Part shown: positions 17,589 to 25,080 of the stretch, piece by piece
Layout: every line of letters starts with the position of its first letter
Numbering within the stretch: the first letter of the stretch is position 1
NCBI RefSeq assembly: GCF_000719335.1
Contig: NZ_JOGB01000046.1
Span: forward strand, 1 to 54,154
Reading direction: 5' to 3'
Length of the DNA: 54,154 nucleotides
Source of the DNA: Streptomyces sp. NRRL S-87
GTDB lineage: Bacteria > Actinomycetota > Actinomycetes > Streptomycetales > Streptomycetaceae
Translations under genes and position numbers: made by a program
Notes under the pieces: generated by a model
Told to the model about the DNA's origin: nothing
The model's database searches: none
What the model saw: only the letters and a program-made list of their open reading frames with translations

Positions 17589-17819
17589 GGTCGGCGGGGC
17601 GGGTGTGTGGCGGACGAACCCCCTGTGGCACTGGCCCGAGCGCTGAAGGGGGCGCGCGGCCGGCTTCCGCGACGGCGGGCCTTCACCGGCTGCGGGCTCC
17701 CCCGGCAGCAGGGCGAGTGCGCCCTGTTGTGCGCCCTCTTCGGCCGGGACAATGTCCGTGGCACGCACAGACAACGGGCCGGCACGGACAGGGCACGTCG
17801 ACCACGAGGGAGGCGGGGC

Positions 17820-18704
17820 GTGCGCAATCGGGTGCGCGCAGCGGACGGGCGGCAGCTGTTGGTCGAGCGGCTGGGGGACCCCCGCGGCAGGCCGGTGTTC
17901 CTGCTCCACGGCATGCCCGGCAGCCGGCTGGGCCCGGCCCCCCGGGGCATGGTCCTCTACCAGCGCCGGACGCAGCTCATCGCGTACGACCGCCCCGGCT
18001 ACGGCGGCTCCGACCGCCACCCGGGCCGCACGGTCGCCGACGTCGCCCAGGACGTGGTCGCGATCGCCGACGCCCTCGGGATCGAGAAGTTCGCCGTCGC
18101 GGGCCGCTCGGGCGGCTCCCCGCACGCGCTGGCCTGCGCAGCGCTGCTGCCCGAGCGGGTCACCCGGACCGCGGCCCTGGTCGGGCTCGCGCCCTGGGAC
18201 GCCGACGGGCTGGACTGGTTCGACGGCATGACCGCGCACAACGTGCGCGAGTACTCCACCGCGGCCGTCGACCCCGAGGAGCTGGCCGCCCGGCTCATCC
18301 CCCGCGCCGACGGCATCCGCAAGGACCCCAAGCGGCTGCTCGACGAACTGCGCCCCGAACTCACCGACCACGACCGGATGATCGTCTCCGATGCCGGACT
18401 GCGCCGAATGCTGGAGGCCAACTACCGGGAAGGGCTGCGGACTTCCGCGTACGGCTGGATCGACGACGTCATCGCGCTGTGCAGCCCCTGGGGCTTCGAC
18501 CCGGCCGACATCCGCTGCCCGGTGCTGCTCTGGCACGGCGAGCAGGACGTGTTCTCCCCCGTCGGCCACTCGCGCTGGCTGGCCCGCCGGATCCCGGGCG
18601 CCACGGCCACCATCGAGCCGGCCGCGGCCCACTTCGCCGCCTTCCGCGCGCTGCCGCAGATCCTGACCTGGCTGCTGCGGGACCTTCCGGGGGCGGAGGG
18701 CTGA
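17820..18704 (+). CDS. Alpha/beta hydrolase
   Basis: The 294-residue protein has the hydrolase fold landmarks: oxyanion HGMPGS (30-35), the YDRPGYGGSD strand-loop (56-65), nucleophile elbow AGRSGGSP (S97), acid in WHGEQDVFSP (about 243) and His in AAAHFAAF (about 271). There is no signal peptide, so it acts in the cytoplasm. The substrate is unknown. It begins at GTG 17820 preceded by GAGGGAGG. The open frame runs upstream to 17607, but that part has no family similarity and is treated as leader. The gene converges on the FxSxx-COOH operon, with two hairpins between. Confidence 0.85.
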   Translation: MRNRVRAADGRQLLVERLGDPRGRPVFLLHGMPGSRLGPAPRGMVLYQRRTQLIAYDRPGYGGSDRHPGRTVADVAQDVVAIADALGIEKFAVAGRSGGSPHALACAALLPERVTRTAALVGLAPWDADGLDWFDGMTAHNVREYSTAAVDPEELAARLIPRADGIRKDPKRLLDELRPELTDHDRMIVSDAGLRRMLEANYREGLRTSAYGWIDDVIALCSPWGFDPADIRCPVLLWHGEQDVFSPVGHSRWLARRIPGATATIEPAAAHFAAFRALPQILTWLLRDLPGAEG

Positions 18705-18717
18705 TCCGGGGGCTCAG

Positions 18718-18756
18718 CCTCGGGTGGTGAGGTGGGGGCTGCGGCCCCACCCGAGG
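18718..18756. terminator. Hairpin terminator between convergent genes (1)
   Basis: CCTCGGGTGG and CCACCCGAGG form a 10-pair outer stem, with a competing inner stem GGTGGGG/CCCCACC. It starts 14 bases after the hydrolase stop codon. With the next hairpin it separates rightward hydrolase from leftward fxsT transcripts. Confidence 0.65.
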
Positions 18757-18779
18757 CGGGCGGGCAGCCCAGGCCGGCC

Positions 18780-18806
18780 GGCGCGCCGTTCGGCTGACGG
18801 CGCGCC
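18780..18806. terminator. Hairpin terminator between convergent genes (2)
   Basis: GGCGCGCCGT and ACGGCGCGCC make a perfect 10-pair stem with a 7-base loop. It lies 17 bases past the stop of the leftward fxsT gene and is likely its transcript end. Confidence 0.65.
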
Positions 18807-18823
18807 GTGCCGGGCGGCAGCGC

Positions 18824-21800
18824 TCACACCGCCAGCGGCTCCAGGTCCCGGTGCACCCGGCGGGCCTCCCGGGCGTACCGGGTCAGCGCGTGGTCGTCGC
18901 CCAGCTGCCGGGTCAGTTCCGCCACCGCCTCGGCCCGCAACCGGGCGGCCTCCTCCTTGCGGCCCAGCGCGTCGAAGGTGACCGACAGGTTGCAGGCCGC
19001 GCTCAGGGTGTCCGGGTGGTCGGCCCCGAGCGCCGCGCGCAGCCGCGCCAGCGCCGCCGTCTCCCACGCCAGCGCCCCTTCCGGATCGCCGAGGTCCGCC
19101 TGGGCGTTGGCCAGGTTGAGCGTGGCGCACACGGTGTGCGGATGGTCGTCGCCCAGGACGTCCCGCATGAGCGCGATCGCGTCCCTGAGCTTCTTCTCCG
19201 CCACCTCCGGAGCGCCCGTGCCCCAGTGGAAGACCGCGAGGTTGTTGATGGCGGCCAGGGTGTACGGGTGCCGGGCGCCCGGCACCTGCACGTACTCGTC
19301 CACCACCTCCTGGGCGGTGTCGCGGGCCAGCTCCGCCTCCCCCGCGGCGAAGAGGTCGGCCGCGTAGTTCAGGTCGCAGGCCAGCAGGTCGGGGTTGACC
19401 GAGGTGTACTTCGCCTTGTAGCGGGCCCGGGTGGCCTTGGTGAGCCGCAGCGCGTCCTCCAGCAGTCCGGCCCGGCGCAGCGACACCGCCAGGCTCTTGC
19501 CGGCCGCGAGCGTGCCGGGGAAGGCGCGGCCGAGTCCGTCCTTGTAGGTCTGGTACGTCCGGCTGAGCAGTTGCGCCGACTCCTCGTAGCGGCCGATCTC
19601 GCGCAGGTCGCGGGCGAGGTTCTGGGCGGAGGAGAGGGTGTACGGGTGCTCCGGGCCGAGCACCTCCTGGCGCAGCCGGTAGACCTCCTCGTCGATGTTG
19701 TACGCGTCCTTGTAGCGGCCGACCATCCGCAGGTTCAGGGCGCGGTTGTTGGCGGCCGCCAGGGTGCGCGGGTGCGCCTCGTGGAAGATCTGGCTGAAGC
19801 CGTTGTGCGCGGCGGTGGCCAGTTCCATGGCCTTGCCGTACTGGCCGAGCGCGCCGAGGTCCATGGCCAGGCCGCTGGTGGTCATGTAGGTGTGCGGGTG
19901 GGACGGGCCGAGGGCGGTCACCTGGCGTTCCAGCGTGACCTCGTCGAGCTCCTTGGCCTCCACGAACCGCCCTTGCGAGCGGAGGATGTTGGAGAGGTGG
20001 AAGCGCAGGTACAGGTACTGCAGGTCGCTGTCGCCGAGGGTCTCCTTCCACACCTCCCGCAGTTCGCTGGCCAGTTGGAAGGCGGCCTTGAAGTCGCCGC
20101 GCTTCCACAGGTAGCGGACCCGGTCGATGAGCAGCCGCCGGGTCTCCGGCTCGGAGCACAACCGGGCCTCGGAGGTGCCCAGATGGGGCCAGATGGTGGC
20201 GAACCGCGGCCAGGTGTCGGGGTTGTCTATCGGCTCGTCGTCGTCGGGCCGGGCACCGGCCAGGATGCGGTGGACGGCGTGCCGGGCCTCGCGCTGCTCC
20301 TCCTCGCTCAGCTGGGCCCGGATGACGGCCTGCACCAGGCGGTGGACCTGGATGCTGTTGCTGACCTGGTCGACCTTGGCCAGCGCGAAGCGGCCGATCT
20401 CGCGGATGACGCGGCCGAGGACCAGTTTCTCCTGGAGGGAGGCGTCGTACGGCTTGAGCGCGTCGATCATCTCCTTGCTGTAGAGGAGGTTCGCGCTGAT
20501 CGGCTCGGGCGCGAAGAAGGCGCACAGCTGGAGCAGCCGGACCGCGGCGGGCGAGCGGCTCTGCAGGCGCTCTATCGACACGTTCCACGTCGCGGCCACC
20601 GGCTCGGGGTAGCCGGCCGGCTGGTTGAGGCCGAGGACGCGGGCGGCCTGCTGGGCGAGCTGTTCGAGGTACGCGGAGACGGGCGTGGCGGTCTCGGCGA
20701 TCCAGGCGCCGGCCTGCTCGACGGCCAGCGGCAGGTCGCCGACGGCGGTGGCCACCTGGTCGGCGTCCTCCGCCGTCAGGCCGGGGGCGCGCCGCTGGAG
20801 GTGCTCGACGGACTCCTCGCGCAGGAACACGTCGACCGGGAGCGCGTCCCCGTACTGCGACCAGCTCTGGTTGCGGGAGGTGACGAGGATGTGGCCGGGT
20901 CCGCCGGGCGGGAAGAAGCGCTTGAGGGTCTCGGGGTCGTCGGCGTTGTCGAAGACCAGCAGCCAGCGGGAGGTGGGGCGGCCGAGCCGGAGCAGGTCGA
21001 TGGCCTCCTGGGAGGCGGCGGCCATGTCCTCGCCGGTCTGGGCGCCGAGCCGGACGGCGAGTTCGGCCAGGCCGGCCACCACGTCGTCGGTCTGCTCGGA
21101 GGAGATCCACCACACCAGGTCGTAGTCGGCCATGAAGCGGTGCACGTATTCGAGCGCCACCTGGGTCTTGCCCACGCCGCCGAGCCCGTACAGGGTCTGC
21201 GGCTGCGGCAGGACGACGGAGATCCCGCCGCCGAGCTGGTCGCGCATCCGCTCCAGGACGATGCTGCGGCCGGTGAATCCGGGGTTGCGGGGCGGCGCGT
21301 TCCAGATCTTGGGTACGGTGCCGGGGAACCGGGGTCCGGGGACCGCTCCGTCGGCGGGCTGGGCGGGCCGCTCCAGGGTGCGCAGCAGCGCCGTGGTGGC
21401 GTGCGCCTCGTCGAGCCGGAACAGGTCGACCGGGCTGCGGTCCAGGTACGGGGCGCTCAGCCGGACGTCGCCGACGCGCAGCGGTACGAGGCTGCGGCGG
21501 CTGGAGGTGAGGTCCTCGCCGGCGATCCGCTCCAGCGCCTCCATGGCGCGGGCGGACTTGGTGAAGGCGGCGGAGAGCAGGACCACGGTGCGGGACGGGC
21601 TCTCGCCGGGGGAGAAGCCGCCGCCGAGGGTGTCCCCGGAGCCGGCGGCCGCACCGGACGGCGCCCCGGCGGCCGGGCCGGATCCGAGGCCGGCACCGAC
21701 GCCGAGGCCCGCGCCGGGACCGCCACCGGGACCGCCGCCGGGCCGCTCGGCCGAGACGTCCCGCGGCACGACGCGGAAGCCGGCCCGGGTCAGGACGGAC

Positions 21801-22867
21801 TCGACCCAGTCGGCCCACATCCGGTTCTCGGCGACGTAGTGGAGCGCCAGGTCGGCGGGCAGGGCGGGGCGCCGCCGGGTGAAGGCGTCGCGGATCCGCA
21901 GCCGGACGTCCTCGGCGATCGCGGGCATGGCGGTGATCCGGCCCTCGCTGACCACGGAGGTCAGGCGTTCGAAGGCGGACAGGAGGGAGTTGGTCAGGCC
22001 CGCCTCGTCGCCGAAGGTGGCGAGGGTCTCCTCGTACGCGTAGTAGGGGCGGTACGGGATCTCCACCGCGCCCCAGTAGGCGGTGGCCTCGTCCCCGGCC
22101 AGCCCGCTGGGGAAGCGGTCGAACTTGACCCGGGCGAGGGCGCGCCCGGCGTCGGCCTTCTCCTTCTCGCCCTCGTCGATGCGCATGGGCACCGGGAAGA
22201 TCCGGATCCCGCGGTCGGCGTACCGCTCGTCGATCTGCCGGGCGACGGCGGCCGCGCCGTCGATGGACTGGTCGGAGAGGGTGAAGCAGTCGACCAGGAC
22301 GTCGGGTAGGTGCACGGTGCAGATGTCGGCGATGTCGCTCAGGCCGGTGCGGCTGTCGATCAGGACGTAGTCGTAGTGCTTCTTCATGTCCGCGCGCAGG
22401 GCGTCGAAGAACAGTCCGCCGCCGAGCCGGTCGTAGAAGTTGTCCCAGTCGAAGGTGGAGACGGTGGCCGAGTACTCGCGGTTCTGCCGGCCGGCGGAGA
22501 CGAAGTCGAGGGTGCCGCCGTCGGGGAACTCCCAGCCGAGCGCCTCGGGGGTGAGCGAGACGGCGTGCTGCTGGATGCGGGCGTAGTCGTGGTGCCAGTT
22601 CTCGGAGCGCTGCACGGGGCTGGTGGCGGCCCAGGCGTACTCGGTGATCAGGTCGATGACGCCGGTGGTGGCGCCGAGGGTGGAGGGGTCGAGGAAGGGG
22701 TGGAAGAAGCGGTGCAGGCCGGGGGCTTCGAGGTCCCAGTCGACGGCCAGCACCCGCTTGCCGTTGGCCGCGAGGATCCAGGCGGTGTTGGCCAGGGCCA
22801 TGGTGCGGCCGGTGCCGCCCTTGTACGAGTAGAAGGTGACGATGCGTCCGTCACGACTGGCCGTCAT
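18824..22867 (-). CDS. fxsT: FxSxx-COOH system protein FxsT: MinD-like + TIR-like + NB-ARC + TPR
   Basis: The 1347-residue protein has four parts. Residues 1-330 form a MinD/ParA-like P-loop NTPase with Walker A YKGGTGRT (15-22; Arg where the motif usually has Lys) and VDWDLEAPG (42-50). Residues about 335-500 look like a TIR/receiver fold (ALHYVAENRMWADWVESVL, then VVLLSAAFTKSARAMEAL), broken by a Gly-rich insert at 376-418. Residues 520-880 are NB-ARC with GLGGVGKT (561-568) and LLVFDNAD (D640). The rest is a run of TPR-type helices (HPHTYMTTSGLAMDLGALGQ, HPYTLSSAQNLARDLREIGR and more). This matches the TPR protein of FxSxx-COOH loci. It is the last gene of the operon; its start overlaps fxsC by 17 bases and has GGAGGA upstream. 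Confidence 0.9.
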   Translation of the reverse strand: MTASRDGRIVTFYSYKGGTGRTMALANTAWILAANGKRVLAVDWDLEAPGLHRFFHPFLDPSTLGATTGVIDLITEYAWAATSPVQRSENWHHDYARIQQHAVSLTPEALGWEFPDGGTLDFVSAGRQNREYSATVSTFDWDNFYDRLGGGLFFDALRADMKKHYDYVLIDSRTGLSDIADICTVHLPDVLVDCFTLSDQSIDGAAAVARQIDERYADRGIRIFPVPMRIDEGEKEKADAGRALARVKFDRFPSGLAGDEATAYWGAVEIPYRPYYAYEETLATFGDEAGLTNSLLSAFERLTSVVSEGRITAMPAIAEDVRLRIRDAFTRRRPALPADLALHYVAENRMWADWVESVLTRAGFRVVPRDVSAERPGGGPGGGPGAGLGVGAGLGSGPAAGAPSGAAAGSGDTLGGGFSPGESPSRTVVLLSAAFTKSARAMEALERIAGEDLTSSRRSLVPLRVGDVRLSAPYLDRSPVDLFRLDEAHATTALLRTLERPAQPADGAVPGPRFPGTVPKIWNAPPRNPGFTGRSIVLERMRDQLGGGISVVLPQPQTLYGLGGVGKTQVALEYVHRFMADYDLVWWISSEQTDDVVAGLAELAVRLGAQTGEDMAAASQEAIDLLRLGRPTSRWLLVFDNADDPETLKRFFPPGGPGHILVTSRNQSWSQYGDALPVDVFLREESVEHLQRRAPGLTAEDADQVATAVGDLPLAVEQAGAWIAETATPVSAYLEQLAQQAARVLGLNQPAGYPEPVAATWNVSIERLQSRSPAAVRLLQLCAFFAPEPISANLLYSKEMIDALKPYDASLQEKLVLGRVIREIGRFALAKVDQVSNSIQVHRLVQAVIRAQLSEEEQREARHAVHRILAGARPDDDEPIDNPDTWPRFATIWPHLGTSEARLCSEPETRRLLIDRVRYLWKRGDFKAAFQLASELREVWKETLGDSDLQYLYLRFHLSNILRSQGRFVEAKELDEVTLERQVTALGPSHPHTYMTTSGLAMDLGALGQYGKAMELATAAHNGFSQIFHEAHPRTLAAANNRALNLRMVGRYKDAYNIDEEVYRLRQEVLGPEHPYTLSSAQNLARDLREIGRYEESAQLLSRTYQTYKDGLGRAFPGTLAAGKSLAVSLRRAGLLEDALRLTKATRARYKAKYTSVNPDLLACDLNYAADLFAAGEAELARDTAQEVVDEYVQVPGARHPYTLAAINNLAVFHWGTGAPEVAEKKLRDAIALMRDVLGDDHPHTVCATLNLANAQADLGDPEGALAWETAALARLRAALGADHPDTLSAACNLSVTFDALGRKEEAARLRAEAVAELTRQLGDDHALTRYAREARRVHRDLEPLAV

Positions 22868-24245
22868 CCGTGTCCTCCGCATCGGTGTCGAGGTCTTCGT
22901 ACGAGGGCGAGGGCGGGGCCGGGGGCGTGGGCCCGGTGGTGCGGGGTGCCGGGGCCGCCGGGAAGGGCGGCGGGGGCGGTGGGGGCGGACCGGCCATGCC
23001 CATCGGCCCCAGCAGGCGCGGCCGTTCGGTGTGGCCGCCCGCCGGGGGGTAGACCTGGGCGTGTCTGAGGAACTGCTGCGCGGCGGCCTCGACCACCTGC
23101 GGCAGGATCTGCCCGAGGGCCTCCATGCTGGTCACACCGTTGGCCGCGGCCCGGCAGGCGGCCCGCCCCTGACTCATCTTGACCGGCATGGTGTCCTCCA
23201 GCCGATGGACCAACTCGCTCTCCTTCGCGCGGCTCTGGTGGTCGAACCGGTTCCACGGCACGACCACGCTGACCCAGGGCCGGTGCTCCTGGTCGAAGGC
23301 GGCCAGGCGCTGCCGGCGCTGCTCGTCGGCCACCGCCCAGCGGTCCACGATCAGGATCTCCGGGCGGCTGGGGGGCTGTTTGCTGTCGAAGTGCCCGGCC
23401 TCGTCGTCGAAGGAGGCCGTGGTGGTCTGGTAGTTGAGCGAGCGCACCAGGTCCTCGGCGACGTAGGCGACCGGGCGGCGGGCGTCGGGGTGGTACGGGT
23501 TCCAGTCCAGGGCGCTCTCGCCGTAGTACTCGGCGCTGCGGCCCTCGGGCAGGTCGTGCCGGGTGGCGGCGGCGACCGTGACCTGCATGGTGCGGGCGGT
23601 GCCGGCGGGGCCGGCGGGCGCCGCCCGGCGGGGGCCGAAGGCGCTGGGGACCATGCGGTAGTCGACGGGGCGGCTGGTGCGCAGCCGGACCGACTCGGCC
23701 ACGCGGACGATGCGCTTGGCGAGCTCGTAGACGGCCCGCTCGTACTGCTCGGCGTAGCTGCGGAGCTTGATCAGCCCGTACAGCCCGTCGGTGACGTAGC
23801 GGTCGCCGAAGGTGTTGTGGTTGAACTGCAACCGCTCGGCGGGACCGGGGAGTTGGTCGGGGGGTACCGGGACCCACAGGGCGGGCACGATGGCCTCGGC
23901 GGGCTCGTTGCTGAGTGCGCTGTGCCGGATGGCCCGCTCGGCGAAGGCGTACCACTCCTTGCCGCACATCTCGCTGGCGAAGTAGCGGGGCGAGAACAGC
24001 GGTACGAAGACCAGGCAGGAGGCGAGGGCGGCGCCCAGCCGCTCGGACCAGCCCTCGCCGGAGCGTATCTCCCGGTCCATGAAGCCCGCGGCCGAGCCGG
24101 CGGGCAGGTCCGTCAGGGCCATCACGTGGCCGCACAGGTCGCGGAAGAGCCGCTCGACCCACATGTCGGGGTCGGGCCCGCCCGCCGCGTACCTCGGGGT
24201 ATGCGCATAGCTGAGAAAGAAGTACGGCTGCGCTGCTGAAGGCAC
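22851..24245 (-). CDS. fxsC: FxSxx-COOH system TIR-like protein FxsC
   Basis: The 464-residue protein starts with a TIR-like domain: PYFFLSYAHTPR (7-18), FMDREIRSGEGWSERLGAAL (55-74, the TIR box 2 region), LVFVPLFSPRYFASEMCGKEW (78-98). E97 sits where TIR NADases have their catalytic Glu in the WC-x-x-E helix, but the Trp is Met here. A second alpha/beta segment follows (PEILIVDRWAV, PWVSVVVPWNRFD). The tail is a Pro run and then an acidic end (DLDTDAEDTDDGQS). The family TIR-like FxsC is a fixed partner of FxSxx-COOH peptides. The start is GTG 24245. The gene is 64 bases downstream of the acetyltransferase and overlaps fxsT. Confidence 0.9.
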   Translation of the reverse strand: MPSAAQPYFFLSYAHTPRYAAGGPDPDMWVERLFRDLCGHVMALTDLPAGSAAGFMDREIRSGEGWSERLGAALASCLVFVPLFSPRYFASEMCGKEWYAFAERAIRHSALSNEPAEAIVPALWVPVPPDQLPGPAERLQFNHNTFGDRYVTDGLYGLIKLRSYAEQYERAVYELAKRIVRVAESVRLRTSRPVDYRMVPSAFGPRRAAPAGPAGTARTMQVTVAAATRHDLPEGRSAEYYGESALDWNPYHPDARRPVAYVAEDLVRSLNYQTTTASFDDEAGHFDSKQPPSRPEILIVDRWAVADEQRRQRLAAFDQEHRPWVSVVVPWNRFDHQSRAKESELVHRLEDTMPVKMSQGRAACRAAANGVTSMEALGQILPQVVEAAAQQFLRHAQVYPPAGGHTERPRLLGPMGMAGPPPPPPPPFPAAPAPRTTGPTPPAPPSPSYEDLDTDAEDTDDGQS

Positions 24246-24309
24246 ACGACCCCCGTCCCGTGATGACCACTCACACCGAAAGGAACGATCCCCTTGGGCG
24301 TTCAGTCAA

Positions 24310-25080
24310 TCAACGCCTATTTTCGGTCATCCAGGCAAGGGCGTGGTCCACCGCATCGGTGATCTCGAACGTCATCGCGGCCGCCCCTCCCAGTCGCCCC
24401 CGGCGCAGTGCGGATTCCGGGAACGCGGAGCCGATCTCCGCGAAATCACCGTCGTCGAGCGCGACATCCTCGTACCCGATCCACCGCGCCTTACCCCGAA
24501 GGTTCACCACGCACCGGTACTCGCGCACCGGGGGTTTGGGAATGCGGTACTCCGCAAGATGGAAGGCGGTGCACACCGAGAATCCCACATTGATCAGGAG
24601 AATCTTCGCCCCCGCCCAGAACAGCGTTCCCAGCGGTGACTCCTCCCCCAGGTGGCATTCCGTCCGGTGCCCCGCGCACAGCCAGCGCGCGTCCCGTCCC
24701 AGCGCCGCGAACGACGTCTGCGGATGGGCGCTGCGGCGGGCCCCGGGGCTGGTCCGCACGCATTCCGCGAGCCGGCCCATGCCGTGGCTGGGGGTGCGCC
24801 ACGGGTCGAAGGCCGGCATGGCCGCCCGGAACGCCGCCGCCTCGGCCCCGGTCATCCCCGCGGTCAGCGCCAGGTGCGCGTCGGAGGTACGGGAGTTCTG
24901 CGCCGTGAAGGCCGGCACGACCAGGGTGCCGGCCGGACCGAGGACGTCGACCAGGGCGTCGCGCACCGCCTCCGCCGCCAGGCCCGTCCCGCGCAGTCCG
25001 GCGTGCACGAGCACCCGGTCGCCGGGGCCCAGTCCCAGCTCGCGCACCTGCGCGTGCAGGCCCGCGGCGCCCCCGCTCAC
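24310..25080 (-). CDS. AAC(3)-family N-acetyltransferase in the FxSxx-COOH operon
   Basis: The 256-residue protein matches aminoglycoside 3-N-acetyltransferases over its whole length: LGLGPGDRVLVHAGLR (15-30), TLVVPAFTAQNS (52-63), RSAHPQTSFAALG (116-128), GHRTECHLGEESPLGTLF (137-154) and ILLINVGFSVCTAFHLAE (160-177). The conserved His/Glu/Ser-Pro residues are present, so it is probably active. Its GTG start overlaps the FxsB stop (GTGA), which argues for work in the peptide pathway rather than for a free-standing antibiotic resistance gene. Acetylation of the peptide or of a nucleotide/amine product is possible but unproven. Confidence 0.85.
   Translation of the reverse strand: MSGGAAGLHAQVRELGLGPGDRVLVHAGLRGTGLAAEAVRDALVDVLGPAGTLVVPAFTAQNSRTSDAHLALTAGMTGAEAAAFRAAMPAFDPWRTPSHGMGRLAECVRTSPGARRSAHPQTSFAALGRDARWLCAGHRTECHLGEESPLGTLFWAGAKILLINVGFSVCTAFHLAEYRIPKPPVREYRCVVNLRGKARWIGYEDVALDDGDFAEIGSAFPESALRRGRLGGAAAMTFEITDAVDHALAWMTENRR

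Noticed and set aside
17607..17819. N-terminal extension of the alpha/beta hydrolase
   Set aside because: The extension has no hydrolase-fold match, and a clear GAGGGAGG site precedes GTG 17820.
18851..22309. 1152-codon open frame antisense to fxsT
   Set aside because: Composition artefact of the opposite strand gene. There are no domains and the frame is biased toward Val, Gly and Arg.
24310..25080. Aminoglycoside resistance gene as the main meaning of the AAC(3) homologue
   Set aside because: The four-base overlap with fxsB and the operon context favour a tailoring role. Resistance remains possible but is not supported by context.
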